Part shown: one piece after another, positions 27,180 through 36,469 of the stretch
Layout of the letters: each line of letters starts with the position of its first letter
Numbering within the stretch: position 1 is the stretch's first letter
NCBI GenBank assembly: GCA_903825945.1
Contig: CAIKCJ010000005.1
Coordinates: forward strand, 1 to 62,225
Origin: an uncultured Actinomycetes bacterium
Lineage (GTDB): Bacteria; Actinomycetota; Actinomycetes; Nanopelagicales; Nanopelagicaceae
Reading direction: 5' to 3'
DNA length: 62,225 nucleotides
The notes under the pieces: model-generated
Database searches by the model: none
Told to the model about the DNA's origin: nothing
What the model saw: only the letters and a program-made list of their open reading frames with translations
Made by a program: the position numbers and the translations under genes

Positions 27180-28874
27180 TTAGTGATGTGTCTCGTGAAC
27201 ATAGCGCTCACCGCGAAGAGCGGAGAGGAGCGCACCGAGCAATGACATCGCTAGTGCCATTCCGAAGACGATCAGGAGGCCGTGATGGAACGGCTGGGCT
27301 ATGAGGTTAGGGAAGAAATGTTTGCCGGTGAGAGTAGACCACTGCGCGTTACTGACATGCGCGTTGGCTTGAGAGCCGAGCAAACTTTGTAAGGGGTTGT
27401 AGCCCAAGAAGGATGCGAAGAGAGAGCCAACTACAGGCAGATTAGCGATCGAGTGTGCTTGGGCGAGGCTAACCCCGTGGCTTGTTAGCCCTGTAAATAA
27501 ACTCTTTGGAAGAGTGTGACTTAACCCGACAATCATGAGTGAGAAGAAGACTCCGATCGAAAGAACCATTCCAGAGTTCATGAATGCTGCTTGAATGCCG
27601 CCTGCTGATCCACGATTTTCGGCAGGAACGCTATTCATTACTGCAGTCTGATTAGGAGCCGAGAACATTCCGCCACCAATGCCATTGAGAAGTACTAGTC
27701 CACCAAACCAGATGTAATGAAAGTTGGTTGGTGTGAACATGAGGCCTAAGAAGCTAGAGCCGAATAAGCAGAGTCCTGCAGTAGAGAGCACTCGTGCTCC
27801 AACGCGATCGGAGATCCATCCTGAAATCGGGCCTGCAATCAAGAAGCCTGCGGTGAGTGGTAGGAGATAGATACCGGCCCACAATGGAGTTGCATCGTAG
27901 GCATAACCATGGAGTGGCAACCAGATTCCTTGGAGCCAGATGATCAACATAAATTGAAGCCCGCCACGAGCGATTGCGGCAAGCAGCCCAGCGTTGCTAC
28001 CCATACTGAATGCGCGAATTCTAAAAAGATGGAGATTAAACATCGGATGTTCAACATGAAGTTCGATGTAGATGAAGGCAATAAGAAAGACAATGGCAAT
28101 CGCGAATCCGCAGATGACTTTAGGTGAGCTCCAGCCCATGGATGATCCTGCGTATGGCTGAATTCCATAAATCATGGCAACCAAGAGCGAAGTCAGACCG
28201 ATTGCAAAGGTGAGATTGCCCCACCAGTCAATGGTTGCTTTCAGACGCTTTCCGTTGTCTACCAAGCTGAGATAACCCCAGATAGTTCCGATGATGCCAA
28301 ATGGAACTGAGACCCAGAAGACCAAGCGCCAATCTCCGATAGATAGCAATCCACCTAGGATCAAGCCAATAAATGAACCACCAATAGCGGCAACTTGGTT
28401 AATACCAATAGCGAGTCCGCGCTGTGTGGCAGGAAAAGCATCTGCGATGATCGCTGAGGAGTTGGCAAATAACATTGCCCCACCAACGCCTTGGAGTAAG
28501 CGCCAGATGACAAGCCACATTGCACCCTTGCCGGAATGATAAGGATCAAGTGCGAGAAAGACTGACGCAATCGAAAAGACTGTGAAGCCAAGATTATAAA
28601 TACGGACGCGTCCAAAAATATCGCCGATGCGTCCAAGGCTAATGACGAGAACAGCGGTAACGAGCATGTAGCCCTGAAGGAGCCAGAGGAGATAACCGAC
28701 ATTGCTCGGCGCTAGCGGATTAATCCCAACGCCACGAAAGATTGCTGGGAGTGAAATCAAGATGATCGATGAGTTGATGGTTGCCATAAAAATGCCCAAC
28801 GTGGTGTTGGTTAAGGCGATCCATTTATATCGAGGGGAGACGGTTTTGCTCGCTTGAGATTTAGCTTCACTCAC
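27180..28874 (-). CDS. MFS drug exporter of the 14-helix DHA2 type
   Basis: Proton-driven efflux protein of 564 residues with about 14 membrane segments. The first helix region reads [22 protein letters not shown], which matches the EmrB/QacA family. The [16 protein letters not shown] loop between helices 2 and 3 and the [13 protein letters not shown] motif are typical. Substrate is unknown. The GTG start is 6 nt after a -10 TACGGT. It heads a tight three-gene run with the DnaX-tail-like protein and the muramidase. Confidence 0.9.
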   Translation of the reverse strand: MSEAKSQASKTVSPRYKWIALTNTTLGIFMATINSSIILISLPAIFRGVGINPLAPSNVGYLLWLLQGYMLVTAVLVISLGRIGDIFGRVRIYNLGFTVFSIASVFLALDPYHSGKGAMWLVIWRLLQGVGGAMLFANSSAIIADAFPATQRGLAIGINQVAAIGGSFIGLILGGLLSIGDWRLVFWVSVPFGIIGTIWGYLSLVDNGKRLKATIDWWGNLTFAIGLTSLLVAMIYGIQPYAGSSMGWSSPKVICGFAIAIVFLIAFIYIELHVEHPMFNLHLFRIRAFSMGSNAGLLAAIARGGLQFMLIIWLQGIWLPLHGYAYDATPLWAGIYLLPLTAGFLIAGPISGWISDRVGARVLSTAGLCLFGSSFLGLMFTPTNFHYIWFGGLVLLNGIGGGMFSAPNQTAVMNSVPAENRGSAGGIQAAFMNSGMVLSIGVFFSLMIVGLSHTLPKSLFTGLTSHGVSLAQAHSIANLPVVGSLFASFLGYNPLQSLLGSQANAHVSNAQWSTLTGKHFFPNLIAQPFHHGLLIVFGMALAMSLLGALLSALRGERYVHETHH

Positions 28875-28880
28875 CGTTGC

Positions 28881-28886
28881 ACCGTA
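28881..28886 (-). promoter_or_regulatory. Leaderless -10 of the MFS gene
   Basis: TACGGT on the minus strand, 6 nt before the GTG start. Confidence 0.6.
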
Positions 28887-28943
28887 TCACAGTGAGATTT
28901 TTGATCCGCCGATCCGCGGATTCGACTGATAAGGAAGAGCAAG

Positions 28944-29017
28944 TGAGGCGGGTGGGGCTCGAACCCACGACGACCGGATTATGAGTCCGGGGCTCTAACC
29001 AACTGAGCTACCGCCTC
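28944..29017 (-). tRNA. tRNA with CAT anticodon (elongator Met likely)
   Basis: Cloverleaf of 74 nt on the minus strand. Acceptor GAGGCGG pairs with CCGCCTC, the anticodon loop is CTCATAA between CCGGA and TCCGG, the T-loop is TTCGAGC and the discriminator is A. CCA is not encoded. The first pair G-C rules out an initiator. tRNA-Ile with modified CAT remains a possible alternative. Confidence 0.9.
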
Positions 29018-29104
29018 TTACTGAACTAACTGGGATTACTGGTTGTGCACTGCATAGTTGTATGTACGTAAATTTTACAGGGGATTGAGAAGCAAATAAC
29101 AAAT

Positions 29105-29140
29105 AAAGAAGCGGACCAGCGTTAGCCGGCCCGCTTCTTT
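29105..29140 (-). terminator. Terminator of cspA
   Basis: On the minus strand AAAGAAGCGG pairs with CCGCTTCTTT, followed by TTTATTTG. It begins 14 bp after the cspA stop. Confidence 0.92.
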
Positions 29141-29154
29141 AATAAATGGTTTAT

Positions 29155-29358
29155 TTATGCAGGGTTAACTGCATCAGCCTGAGGACCCTTTGGACCCTGT
29201 ACTACTTCAAAAGTAACGGCCTGACCCTCTTCAAGAGACTTGTAGCCATTGCCTTGGATTGCTGAGTAGTGAACGAACACATCTTGTCCGCCGCCATCAA
29301 CTGCAATGAAACCAAAACCCTTTTCAGAGTTGAACCACTTAACTGTACCTGTTGCCAT
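29155..29358 (-). CDS. cspA: Cold-shock protein (CspA family)
   Basis: RNA chaperone of 67 residues with the single OB fold: [15 protein letters not shown] (RNP1) and VFVHYSAI (RNP2). It ends Asp-Ala-Val-Asn-Pro-Ala. AAGGAAAT lies 7 nt before the ATG. A leader with a stable hairpin and a dedicated terminator mark it as a separately transcribed gene. Confidence 0.97.
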   Translation of the reverse strand: MATGTVKWFNSEKGFGFIAVDGGGQDVFVHYSAIQGNGYKSLEEGQAVTFEVVQGPKGPQADAVNPA

Positions 29359-29654
29359 GTAGATATTTCCTTCGGTATATGAGTAAAGCTGAAGTACTCC
29401 TCAGCTTCCGTCTTCCTCTAGTACAGCGATACCGAATCCATGAAACGGGTCCTGCCAAGCGTCCGACTACATATGAGTGTAACTTAAATCTCTCTCGTTG
29501 AAAGCCCCTGGATTCAGAAAGATTAGGGGATGGATCACGTGGAGAGGCTTGATCTGGAGTTCTTGGAGCTCTGGGTGGGTCTAATTGTCGCTTTTTAGGC
29601 TTTTAGGCTTTTAGGCTTTTAGGCTCTTTAGCCTTCTTAGCCTTCTTAGCCTTC
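29359..29654. other. 296-bp region between fabF and cspA
   Basis: No gene is seen. It holds the cspA leader and presumably its promoter, a CCCCT/AGGGG inverted repeat around 29501-29527 of unclear role, and the tandem repeat array next to fabF. I see no clear terminator for fabF. Confidence 0.5.
29386..29407 (-). promoter_or_regulatory. Hairpin in the cspA 5' leader
   Basis: AAGCTGA pairs with TCAGCTT around an 8-nt loop, about 27 nt before the ATG. It could act in temperature-dependent translation or stability. Confidence 0.5.
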
Positions 29655-29658
29655 TTAG
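29589..29658. repeat. 8-bp and 9-bp tandem repeats over the fabF stop
   Basis: TTTTAGGC-type 8-bp units occur four times, then TTCTTAGCC-type 9-bp units about three times, ending at the fabF TAA. On the coding strand the copies read GGCTAAGAA and GCCTAAAA, so a TAA triplet is repeated about eight times downstream of the true stop. Confidence 0.9.
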
Positions 29659-30896
29659 GCCTGGAAAGAGCTCAAGACTAAGACGACGTTATGGCCACCA
29701 AAGCCAAAAGAATCATTGATAGCCACGATAGGGCCCGCAGGAAGTGGTCGAGGGGTATCGCGAACTACATCAAGGATCACTGCTGGATCCAAATTCTCAA
29801 TGTTGATCGTTGGTGGCGCCAAGCGTTCATGAAGGGCCAGTACGCAGAAAATAGTTTCGATCGCACCAGCGCCACCTAAGAGGTGTCCCGTCATAGATTT
29901 TGTAGCCGAGACAGCCACATGGCCAATTTCATCGCCTAGCGCAGCAGCAAGCGCATTGGCTTCTGCAACATCACCGACAGGGGTGGAGGTTGCGTGAGCG
30001 TTGATGTGGACAACCTCAGAGAGTTTTACGCCAGAGTCTTCAAGCGCGAATTGGAGCGCGCGAGCAACTCCACTGCCCGTTGGGTCAGGAGCAGCAATGT
30101 GATAACCATCTGATGTCAGACCTTGACCACGAAGTTCTGCATAAATCTTTGCGCCGCGCTTTTGGGCATGCTCGAGTGATTCAATGACGATCACGCCGCC
30201 ACCTTCACCAAGAACGAAACCGTCGCGATCCTGATCGTACGGGCGCGATGCCTTCTCAGGCGCGTCGTTGCGTGTTGAGAGAGCCTTCATTGATGCAAAG
30301 CCGGCAATTGGCAGTGGGTGAATTGCTGCCTCAACGCCACCGGTGACAACAATGTCAGCACGGCCGTTGCGGATCATCTCCATCGCATACCCGATCGCCT
30401 CGGCGCCAGATGCGCACGCGCTTACAGGTGTATGTACGCCAGCGCGTGCACCGAGTTCGAGTCCCACGTTCGCAGCTGGACCGTTAGGCATCAACATTGG
30501 AACGGTATGGGGGCTTACTCCGCGTGGGCCTTTTTCTTTCAAAATGTCATATTGATCTAAGAGTGTGATGACGCCACCGATACCTGATGCAACGACTACT
30601 CCAAGACGTTCCTTATCGACCTCAGGGGAGCCCGCGTCTTTCCAGGCTTCGCGTGCTGCGATCAAGGCAAATTGTTCTGAGCGATCAAGGCGACGCATTT
30701 CTACGCGCTCCATGACTTCACTCGGTTCGACCATCACTCGCGCAGCAAATTTAACGGTAGAAGCTTCAGTCCACTCTTCAGTCAGAGTGCGTGCACCGCT
30801 TTTTCCAGCTAACAAATTCGCCCAGGTAGTAGGAACATCCCCACCGATAGGTGTGGTTGCGCCGAGCCCGGTTACTACTACGCGAGGTCTAGTCAT
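29655..30896 (-). CDS. fabF: Beta-ketoacyl-ACP synthase II
   Basis: Elongating condensing enzyme of fatty-acid synthesis. The 413-residue protein has the nucleophile Cys in PVSACASGAEAIG (near 162), His in NAHATSTPVGD (near 302) and His in KSMTGHLLGGAGA (near 338). The first residues RPRVVVTGLGATTPIG match the family. It is the last gene of the fabD-fabH-acpP-fabF run. A tandem repeat lies before its start and another after its stop. Confidence 0.95.
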   Translation of the reverse strand: MTRPRVVVTGLGATTPIGGDVPTTWANLLAGKSGARTLTEEWTEASTVKFAARVMVEPSEVMERVEMRRLDRSEQFALIAAREAWKDAGSPEVDKERLGVVVASGIGGVITLLDQYDILKEKGPRGVSPHTVPMLMPNGPAANVGLELGARAGVHTPVSACASGAEAIGYAMEMIRNGRADIVVTGGVEAAIHPLPIAGFASMKALSTRNDAPEKASRPYDQDRDGFVLGEGGGVIVIESLEHAQKRGAKIYAELRGQGLTSDGYHIAAPDPTGSGVARALQFALEDSGVKLSEVVHINAHATSTPVGDVAEANALAAALGDEIGHVAVSATKSMTGHLLGGAGAIETIFCVLALHERLAPPTINIENLDPAVILDVVRDTPRPLPAGPIVAINDSFGFGGHNVVLVLSSFQA

Positions 30897-30917
30897 CTAG
30901 TTCGTATCTCTTTCTAG

Positions 30918-30947
30918 ATTAATTGTGAATTAATTGTGAATTAATTG
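30918..30947. repeat. 11-bp tandem repeat between acpP and fabF
   Basis: ATTAATTGTGA occurs at 30918-30928 and 30929-30939 with a partial third copy ATTAATTG at 30940-30947. Confidence 0.9.
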
Positions 30948-30959
30948 CCAGTGGATTGC

Positions 30960-31205
30960 TTAGCTATGTGCAACGATGAAGTTAACAGCATCTCCAACGG
31001 TTGCCATCTTTGTTACTTCTTCATCAGGAATCTTTACGCCGAACTTTTCTTCCGCTGCAACGACTACTTCAACCATGCTCAAAGAATCTACTTCTAGATC
31101 ATCGCTAAAGCTCTTTGTCATCTCGATCTTGCTTGCATCTACGCCAGCAACTTCAACAACGATCTCCTTGATTCCTGCAAGTACTTCATCTTGTGTCAGT
31201 GCCAT
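30960..31205 (-). CDS. acpP: Acyl carrier protein
   Basis: Carries growing acyl chains on phosphopantetheine. The 81-residue protein has the modified Ser in DDLEVDSLSMVEVV (Ser40) and is rich in acidic residues. The start MALTQDEVL at 31205 is chosen; the frame is open for 25 more residues but that part is basic and unlike ACP. GAGGC precedes the ATG. It sits 43 bp after fabH. Confidence 0.95.
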   Translation of the reverse strand: MALTQDEVLAGIKEIVVEVAGVDASKIEMTKSFSDDLEVDSLSMVEVVVAAEEKFGVKIPDEEVTKMATVGDAVNFIVAHS

Positions 31206-31248
31206 GTGGAGCCTCTTTCGTTTTAGGTGTGTATTACGTGTGTATTTT

Positions 31249-32271
31249 TTATTTGAGTGGTGCGGGAGGTAACTCGACAACTTGACCAGAGAAAACTAGT
31301 CCGGCGCCGAATCCGAGTAACAGAGCGTTCTTTCCGTGTAGCTCTGGGTGTTGAGTGAGCAAGCGATCCATCGCAAGAGGGATCGATGCAGCAGATGTAT
31401 TACCCGTCGTCCGTATATCGCGAGCGATAATGACGGAGTCGGGCAATTCCATAGATTTTGTGAGCGAGTCGATAATGCGCTCATTTGCTTGATGGGGGAT
31501 AAAGGCAGCGATGTCAGAAGGCTGAAGTCCAGATTTTTCTATGACTTCCTTACCAACCTTGGCTACTTCATAGACCGCCCAGCGAAATACTTTCTGACCT
31601 TCTTGGTGAATAACTGGCCACGATGTTGCAGCAAGATCGGCACCTGGCTTGTAATCGAGCCATGAAGGTTCCATCGCGATTGCATCACGATTGGTCACAT
31701 CAGAACCCATGATGGATGGGCCGATTCCCACATGATCAGATGGGCCGATAACGACGGCACCAGCGCCATCTGCAAAGATAAATGAGGTTGCACGATCATC
31801 GAGATCAAGGAAATCAGAGATTTTTTCTGCGCCAATGACAAGGGCATATGTTGATGTTCCCGAGCGCACCATGTCATTTGCTAGACCAACGCTGTAAGAA
31901 AATCCTGCGCATGCCGCGTTCACATCAAAGGCTGCAGCGCGCTCGATTCCCAAGCGTGCGCCAACATCAGTTGATGCGCTGGGTGTTTGGAATGGGTATG
32001 TAATCGTTGCAAAAATAATTGTGTCTATCTGATCTGCCGTGAGCCCCGCGCGAGCAATTGCAATCTTGGATGCTTCAACAGCCATATCCGTGAGGGACTC
32101 TTCCGGTCCAGCCCAGTGGCGAGTCGAGATACCTGTGCGCTGCTGAATCCACTCATCGCTGGAATCAATTCGTTCAACGAGCTCAGAGTTTGGAACAACT
32201 CGGGCAGGGCGATGTGCGCCTACTGCGAGAATCCGTGCCTCGCGGCGAGGATTTGAATTAATAATCGTCAT
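31249..32271 (-). CDS. fabH: Beta-ketoacyl-ACP synthase III
   Basis: Starts fatty-acid synthesis from acyl-CoA and malonyl-ACP. The 340-residue protein has the active-site Cys in VNAACAGFSYS (near 125), His in FIPHQANERI (near 259) and Asn in TTGNTSAASIP (near 289). The ATG at 32271 overlaps the fabD stop as ATGA; a longer frame inside fabD is ignored. Branched-chain primer preference is common in actinobacteria but not readable here. Confidence 0.95.
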   Translation of the reverse strand: MTIINSNPRREARILAVGAHRPARVVPNSELVERIDSSDEWIQQRTGISTRHWAGPEESLTDMAVEASKIAIARAGLTADQIDTIIFATITYPFQTPSASTDVGARLGIERAAAFDVNAACAGFSYSVGLANDMVRSGTSTYALVIGAEKISDFLDLDDRATSFIFADGAGAVVIGPSDHVGIGPSIMGSDVTNRDAIAMEPSWLDYKPGADLAATSWPVIHQEGQKVFRWAVYEVAKVGKEVIEKSGLQPSDIAAFIPHQANERIIDSLTKSMELPDSVIIARDIRTTGNTSAASIPLAMDRLLTQHPELHGKNALLLGFGAGLVFSGQVVELPPAPLK

Positions 32272-33203
32272 TTTTTGGCTCCATGCTTCTGGGCAAACTC
32301 TGCGCAAAGTTCTAAATCAGCTGGTGCTTTGAGGGCAAAAGTTTCGATGGCAGGCTCTGCGCGCTTGAGCAGTCCAGCCAATGTTCCACCAGGGGCGACT
32401 TCAATAACGCCCGTGACACCTTGAGCTGCGAGCGTCTTCATGCACAAGTCCCAACGAACAGGTCCTGCAACTTGACCCACGATGCGAGAAATGAATTCAC
32501 TGCCGCTGGTAACAACTCCGCCATCTTTATTGGAGATAAGTGGCTTAGTTGGGTCTGCTACAGCAATCCCTGCAACAGCCGCAGCCAACTTTTCAACAGC
32601 AGGCGCCATGACACTTGTGTGGAATGCGCCAGAAACAGCAAGTGCTCGTACGCGACTTCCAGCAGGTGGGTTTTCGGCAAGTCGATTGAGCGCATCCAAA
32701 TCGCCGGCTGCCACGATCTGCCCAGCTCCATTTTCATTAGCCGGGGTTAAACCTAGGGATGTAAGAGCGGCTACAACATCGTCGCGATCGCCACCAAGCA
32801 CAGCCGACATTCCTGTATTGCTGCCGGTTGCGGCCAAGGACATGGCGCGAGCGCGAATATTGACCAAGTTGAGCGCTGTATCACCATCGATTACCCCGGC
32901 TAAAGAGGCCGTGGTGAGTTCGCCAACAGAGTGACCTGCAAAGAAAGAGATGAGATCGGTGTTGAAGTCGAGCTTTTCAAAGAGCTGGAGCGTGCTGATG
33001 AGTCCAGCTGCCACCAAGAGCGGTTGGGCATGTGAAGTTTCGCGAATCTCATCTGCGTCGCTCAAGGTACCTAAGCGGAGGAGATCTAGATCAATCGCGT
33101 GCGACCATTTTTGAAGCAAAGAGTGGGAGCGCTCGTGTTCCACCCAGGGGGTCAAGAAGCCGGGTGTCTGGGCACCTTGGCCAGGCGCTATAAGTGCGAG
33201 CAT
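32268..33203 (-). CDS. fabD: Malonyl-CoA:ACP transacylase
   Basis: Loads malonate onto ACP. The 311-residue protein has APGQGAQTPGF at 6-16, the catalytic Ser in AGHSVGELT (near 90), and His in SGAFHTSVMAPA (near 195). It leads the cluster. The ATG is 7 nt after a -10 TAAACT. The upstream 97 bp hold this promoter only. Confidence 0.94.
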   Translation of the reverse strand: MLALIAPGQGAQTPGFLTPWVEHERSHSLLQKWSHAIDLDLLRLGTLSDADEIRETSHAQPLLVAAGLISTLQLFEKLDFNTDLISFFAGHSVGELTTASLAGVIDGDTALNLVNIRARAMSLAATGSNTGMSAVLGGDRDDVVAALTSLGLTPANENGAGQIVAAGDLDALNRLAENPPAGSRVRALAVSGAFHTSVMAPAVEKLAAAVAGIAVADPTKPLISNKDGGVVTSGSEFISRIVGQVAGPVRWDLCMKTLAAQGVTGVIEVAPGGTLAGLLKRAEPAIETFALKAPADLELCAEFAQKHGAKK

Positions 33204-33210
33204 GTTAAAA

Positions 33211-33216
33211 AGTTTA
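33211..33216 (-). promoter_or_regulatory. Leaderless -10 of fabD
   Basis: TAAACT on the minus strand, 7 nt before the ATG. It probably drives fabD-fabH-acpP and perhaps fabF. Confidence 0.6.
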
Positions 33217-33300
33217 GGCGCGCGCTGGTGTTACTACCGAGTACCTGGCGGGTTAATTAGCCACTACTTTTCCTTGGCCTCCAAGCCCGCAGAAGTCTAA

Positions 33301-34080
33301 TTACCGACCTTTGAAGGGGGTGGCTGCAAAAGAGGCTGAAATTTTGATCGCTTCCCAACCCATGAGGAGCAGGGCCACAGGCAGCAAATCGACCGAACGC
33401 TTGAGGAACCACGGCGCCCCTTTGCACACCAACCACCATATTTTTTCGCCCCGGCTTTGAGGGTCATCGACATCTGCATCAGGAGTGTCAATCAAAAAGC
33501 CGTGCTCGCGAAGTCGGGTCGCCATTTCTCGTGCCAAAAGTTTGTGGCCATATGGCCCAGGGTGCATGCGGTCGATATGCCAGTTACGTAAATCATGCAC
33601 ATCTGGGATGGAGCGAGTGTGAATCAGAATTATATTAAGTTCGCGCGCCACTTGATGATAGACAGCATTGACTGCATTCACGCGGCGTCGAATAACCCGC
33701 TTGAGAAGACGCGGAACTCGCAAGATTTGGGCTGGATCGTGAAGTTCGATCATTAATATGGGAGAACCTTTTTCCATGAGTGCGCGACAGGTTCGCTCTA
33801 TATTCTCTTTGAGAAGAGTTGGACTAAAACCATTGCGCAACATGTCGTTTCCGCCAACTATGACGGCGCAGAGATCAGGCTCTGTCTCAAGTGCTCGCGC
33901 TAATTGAATGTCTACAACTTCTTGTGACTTTGCCCCCGGCCTTGAGAAATTAAAGTAAGTGCACGGCTCGTGAAATACCTGCGCGAGGTAATAGCCCCAG
34001 CCGCGTGGATTACCAGCTTTGTCGAAATCTCCAGTGCCAAAAGCGGCAGAGTCTCCTAAGACTGTAAAAGTAATTGCCAC
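33301..34080 (-). CDS. SGNH/GDSL family hydrolase
   Basis: Esterase-like fold of 259 residues. Block I is LGDSAAFGTG (Ser near 10), block II Gly in SRPGAKSQEV, block III VGGNDMLRNG, and block V HPGPYGHKL (Asp lies earlier in the same loop, near 173). No signal peptide is seen; a hydrophobic stretch LLPVALLLMGWEA near the C-terminus may anchor it. It follows two glycosyltransferases with a 1-bp overlap (GTG start), so it may deacylate or modify their product. This is inference. Confidence 0.85.
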   Translation of the reverse strand: MAITFTVLGDSAAFGTGDFDKAGNPRGWGYYLAQVFHEPCTYFNFSRPGAKSQEVVDIQLARALETEPDLCAVIVGGNDMLRNGFSPTLLKENIERTCRALMEKGSPILMIELHDPAQILRVPRLLKRVIRRRVNAVNAVYHQVARELNIILIHTRSIPDVHDLRNWHIDRMHPGPYGHKLLAREMATRLREHGFLIDTPDADVDDPQSRGEKIWWLVCKGAPWFLKRSVDLLPVALLLMGWEAIKISASFAATPFKGR

Positions 34081-35249
34081 TATGCTGCAATGATCTTTCG
34101 CTTGGTTGTGGCAGTCGGGGCTCGATCGCCGATGTTTGGCATTTTGTGCAACTCCATCATCAACGCAATGGTTTTATCCCATGGGAGTTTTTCGGCGCTA
34201 CGGCGAGCAACGTCGCGAGCCTCGCTCGTAGAAAGAATGGAGATCGCAGCTTGAGCAAAAGCTGCGCCATAATTGTCGGCGACTGCGCCAGCCGGAATAT
34301 CTTGGTCAAGTGCAAGAAATTCACCCACCGCGCTACTGCTCGATGCAACAACTGGTGTACCGCTTGCGATTGATTCCAGTGCAGATAGGCAGAATGTTTC
34401 TAGCGGACCTGGTGCAAAAGTTATATCTGCACAAGCCAATATTGATGCTACCTGGCGTGGATTTGCGACATACCCGAGAAGATCAACAGGCAGACCACTG
34501 GCCATTTCACGCATGCGTTTCCACATTGGTCCAACACCGATAATGACTAGCCGAGCATCGATTCCTTGGTTGCGCATTTCGATAAGCGCTTCAATACTCC
34601 GTTGCGGTTCCTTTTCAGGAGACAACCTGCCGCAATGCACAATCAGGAATTGATTCTCCTTAAGAAGTTCTTGGCGTAACTCACTCGAGCGATTTATGGG
34701 ATTGAAGTTTTCTAAATCAACGCCAAGAGGAATGCGTGCAAGATTCTTAATCCCCAGCTCTTCGAATTCACGAGCCGCATATTGTGTTGTTGCAATTACA
34801 TGATCAAATTTGGAAGCGAGGGTTCGGTTGTGCCAATCCACTAGCGCTTTCTGTGGGAAGAAACTTGGGAGAAATCTCTTAGCCAAGCCACGTAGCGTTT
34901 CGTGACTAAAAACAACTGTTGGAATCTCGCGTTGCTTAGCCCAGCGACCCAATGATCGAAGCGTGAATCGATCAGAGACTTCTAAGCGATCGGGATTGAG
35001 TTGGGCGATAAGTTTCTTAAGTTGGGAGTTTCGACTAATGATTCTGTACGAGCCACTACCTGGGAGCATAAAAGAGGGCAGCGAAATTTTAGTTCCGTAC
35101 ATAGTCTCTTCCTTCACGAAGTGACTTCCTGGAACAATGTAAATGAACTCATGCCCATAGCGCTGGTACCCGCGTCCTAATTGATGGAGGGTAGTTTTGA
35201 TGCCGCCAGAGTGTGGGCCATAGAAATTTGCTACGTGAACAATTCTCAT
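34080..35249 (-). CDS. GT4 family glycosyltransferase
   Basis: The 389-residue GT-B enzyme has the N-terminal acceptor domain starting MRIVHVANFYGPHSGGIKTT and the donor domain with HCGRLSPEKEP and GPLETFCLSALESIASGTP, the E-x7-E motif. It resembles mannosyl- or glucosyltransferases that decorate envelope lipids. Its start overlaps the next upstream gene's stop by 4 bp, and the SGNH gene follows with 1-bp overlap. Sugar and acceptor are not known. Confidence 0.88.
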   Translation of the reverse strand: MRIVHVANFYGPHSGGIKTTLHQLGRGYQRYGHEFIYIVPGSHFVKEETMYGTKISLPSFMLPGSGSYRIISRNSQLKKLIAQLNPDRLEVSDRFTLRSLGRWAKQREIPTVVFSHETLRGLAKRFLPSFFPQKALVDWHNRTLASKFDHVIATTQYAAREFEELGIKNLARIPLGVDLENFNPINRSSELRQELLKENQFLIVHCGRLSPEKEPQRSIEALIEMRNQGIDARLVIIGVGPMWKRMREMASGLPVDLLGYVANPRQVASILACADITFAPGPLETFCLSALESIASGTPVVASSSSAVGEFLALDQDIPAGAVADNYGAAFAQAAISILSTSEARDVARRSAEKLPWDKTIALMMELHKMPNIGDRAPTATTKRKIIAA

Positions 35250-36379
35250 GCTGCGTTCTTTCGGTGTGAACGTGGAGCAGTAATAAGGGATTCGTAATGT
35301 CCAAGTAGCTGGCCATTGATGCGAGCCCAGGTTCGCTCAGATACGGAATCGCGGGCCATCGTCCTCATGTCCTCATGATCGCTTCGTGACATAAAGTGCT
35401 CAACGGCTCCTGCCAGCGCTATCGGATCACTAGTGTTGATGATGTAACCCGTTGATCCGTTGGAGATCAGATCTGCTGGACCACCTGTTGTTGGCACAAT
35501 GCACGGAGTGCCAGAAGCAAGTGCTTCTTGAACGCTTTGGCAGAAGGTTTCATTTGGTCCAGGATGAATAAAGAGATCAAAACTTGCATATGCCTGGGCT
35601 AACTCAGCCCCTGATTTAAATCCGGTAAATCGTGCGTTAGGGAGTTCACCCTCTAGTTTTTCGCGGGCTGGACCATCTCCAACAATGACGAGTTGGATGC
35701 GAGGATCACGATCGAGAACGGCGAGGTCATGGACGCGCTTTTCGTTAGCAAGTCTTCCGATATATCCAACGATGAGCTGTGTTGGTGCCCCCCACGATTC
35801 ACGTAAGGCGGTGCTTCGGGAGTCTGGATGGAAGAGAGAGGTGTCGACGCCTCGACGCCACAAATGGACATTATCGACTCCGCAATCGCGCAGATCGGCG
35901 CAAGCCGCGCTCGAAGGTGCGAGGGTGCGACTGGTATTTGTGTGGATCTTGCCCACAATTTTGCGCAGTGATGCGTGGGCAGCGGTGAAGCCATAATGCC
36001 TCGCAAATCCGGCAAGGTCGGTTTGATAGACCGAGAGCGCAGGAATATTGAGTTTACGAGCAATTCGAGCGGAGTATGCACCGAGCGCAAATGGAGAAGC
36101 CAAGTGCAAAATATCCGGCGAGAAGCCATCTATGAGATATTCAAGTTTTCGAGTGGGGACGGCAATAGGCAGTCCGATAGGGAGAATAGATTGAAGTGGC
36201 AGCGCTGGAACGCGTTTGATGCGGTGCCCCGCATATTCGCGTGGTCCGCCATCGCTCTCGGGCGCTATCACAAGTGCCTGATGCCCTTCGGAGGCCAGAA
36301 ACTCGAGGACTCGTAGGACTGAATTGGTGACCCCGTTGACCTGAGGCAGAAAACTTTCCGTCACTATAGCTACTCTCAT
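35246..36379 (-). CDS. GT4 glycosyltransferase, MgtA-like
   Basis: The 377-residue GT-B enzyme starts MRVAIVTESFLPQVNGVTNS, very close to mycobacterial MgtA (Rv0557), a GDP-mannose-dependent alpha-mannosyltransferase acting on glycolipids. The donor site shows GRLANEKRVHDL and GPNETFCQSVQEALASGTP. It heads a three-gene envelope operon. The -10 region is imperfect (CACTAT, 6 nt before the ATG). A 15-bp duplication lies in the divergent space to the cysteine desulfurase gene. Confidence 0.85.
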   Translation of the reverse strand: MRVAIVTESFLPQVNGVTNSVLRVLEFLASEGHQALVIAPESDGGPREYAGHRIKRVPALPLQSILPIGLPIAVPTRKLEYLIDGFSPDILHLASPFALGAYSARIARKLNIPALSVYQTDLAGFARHYGFTAAHASLRKIVGKIHTNTSRTLAPSSAACADLRDCGVDNVHLWRRGVDTSLFHPDSRSTALRESWGAPTQLIVGYIGRLANEKRVHDLAVLDRDPRIQLVIVGDGPAREKLEGELPNARFTGFKSGAELAQAYASFDLFIHPGPNETFCQSVQEALASGTPCIVPTTGGPADLISNGSTGYIINTSDPIALAGAVEHFMSRSDHEDMRTMARDSVSERTWARINGQLLGHYESLITAPRSHRKNAA

Positions 36380-36395
36380 GCGTAGATAGTGAGCC

Positions 36396-36425
36396 TTGAA
36401 AGTGGCAGGTTTGAAAGTGGCAGGT
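36396..36425. repeat. 15-bp tandem duplication
   Basis: TTGAAAGTGGCAGGT is present twice without change, between the divergent glycosyltransferase and cysteine desulfurase genes. Confidence 0.95.
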
Positions 36426-36457
36426 AAAGAGTTGCTGAAGGTTTCGTGAACGCGATC

Positions 36458-36463
36458 TAGACT
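36458..36463 (+). promoter_or_regulatory. Leaderless -10 of the cysteine desulfurase gene
   Basis: TAGACT, 6 nt before the ATG at 36470. Confidence 0.65.
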
Positions 36464-36469
36464 TCACAC

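Noticed and set aside
32268-32307. Longer FabH start inside fabD
   Set aside because: The ATG at 32271 gives the family N-terminus and the standard 4-bp ATGA overlap.
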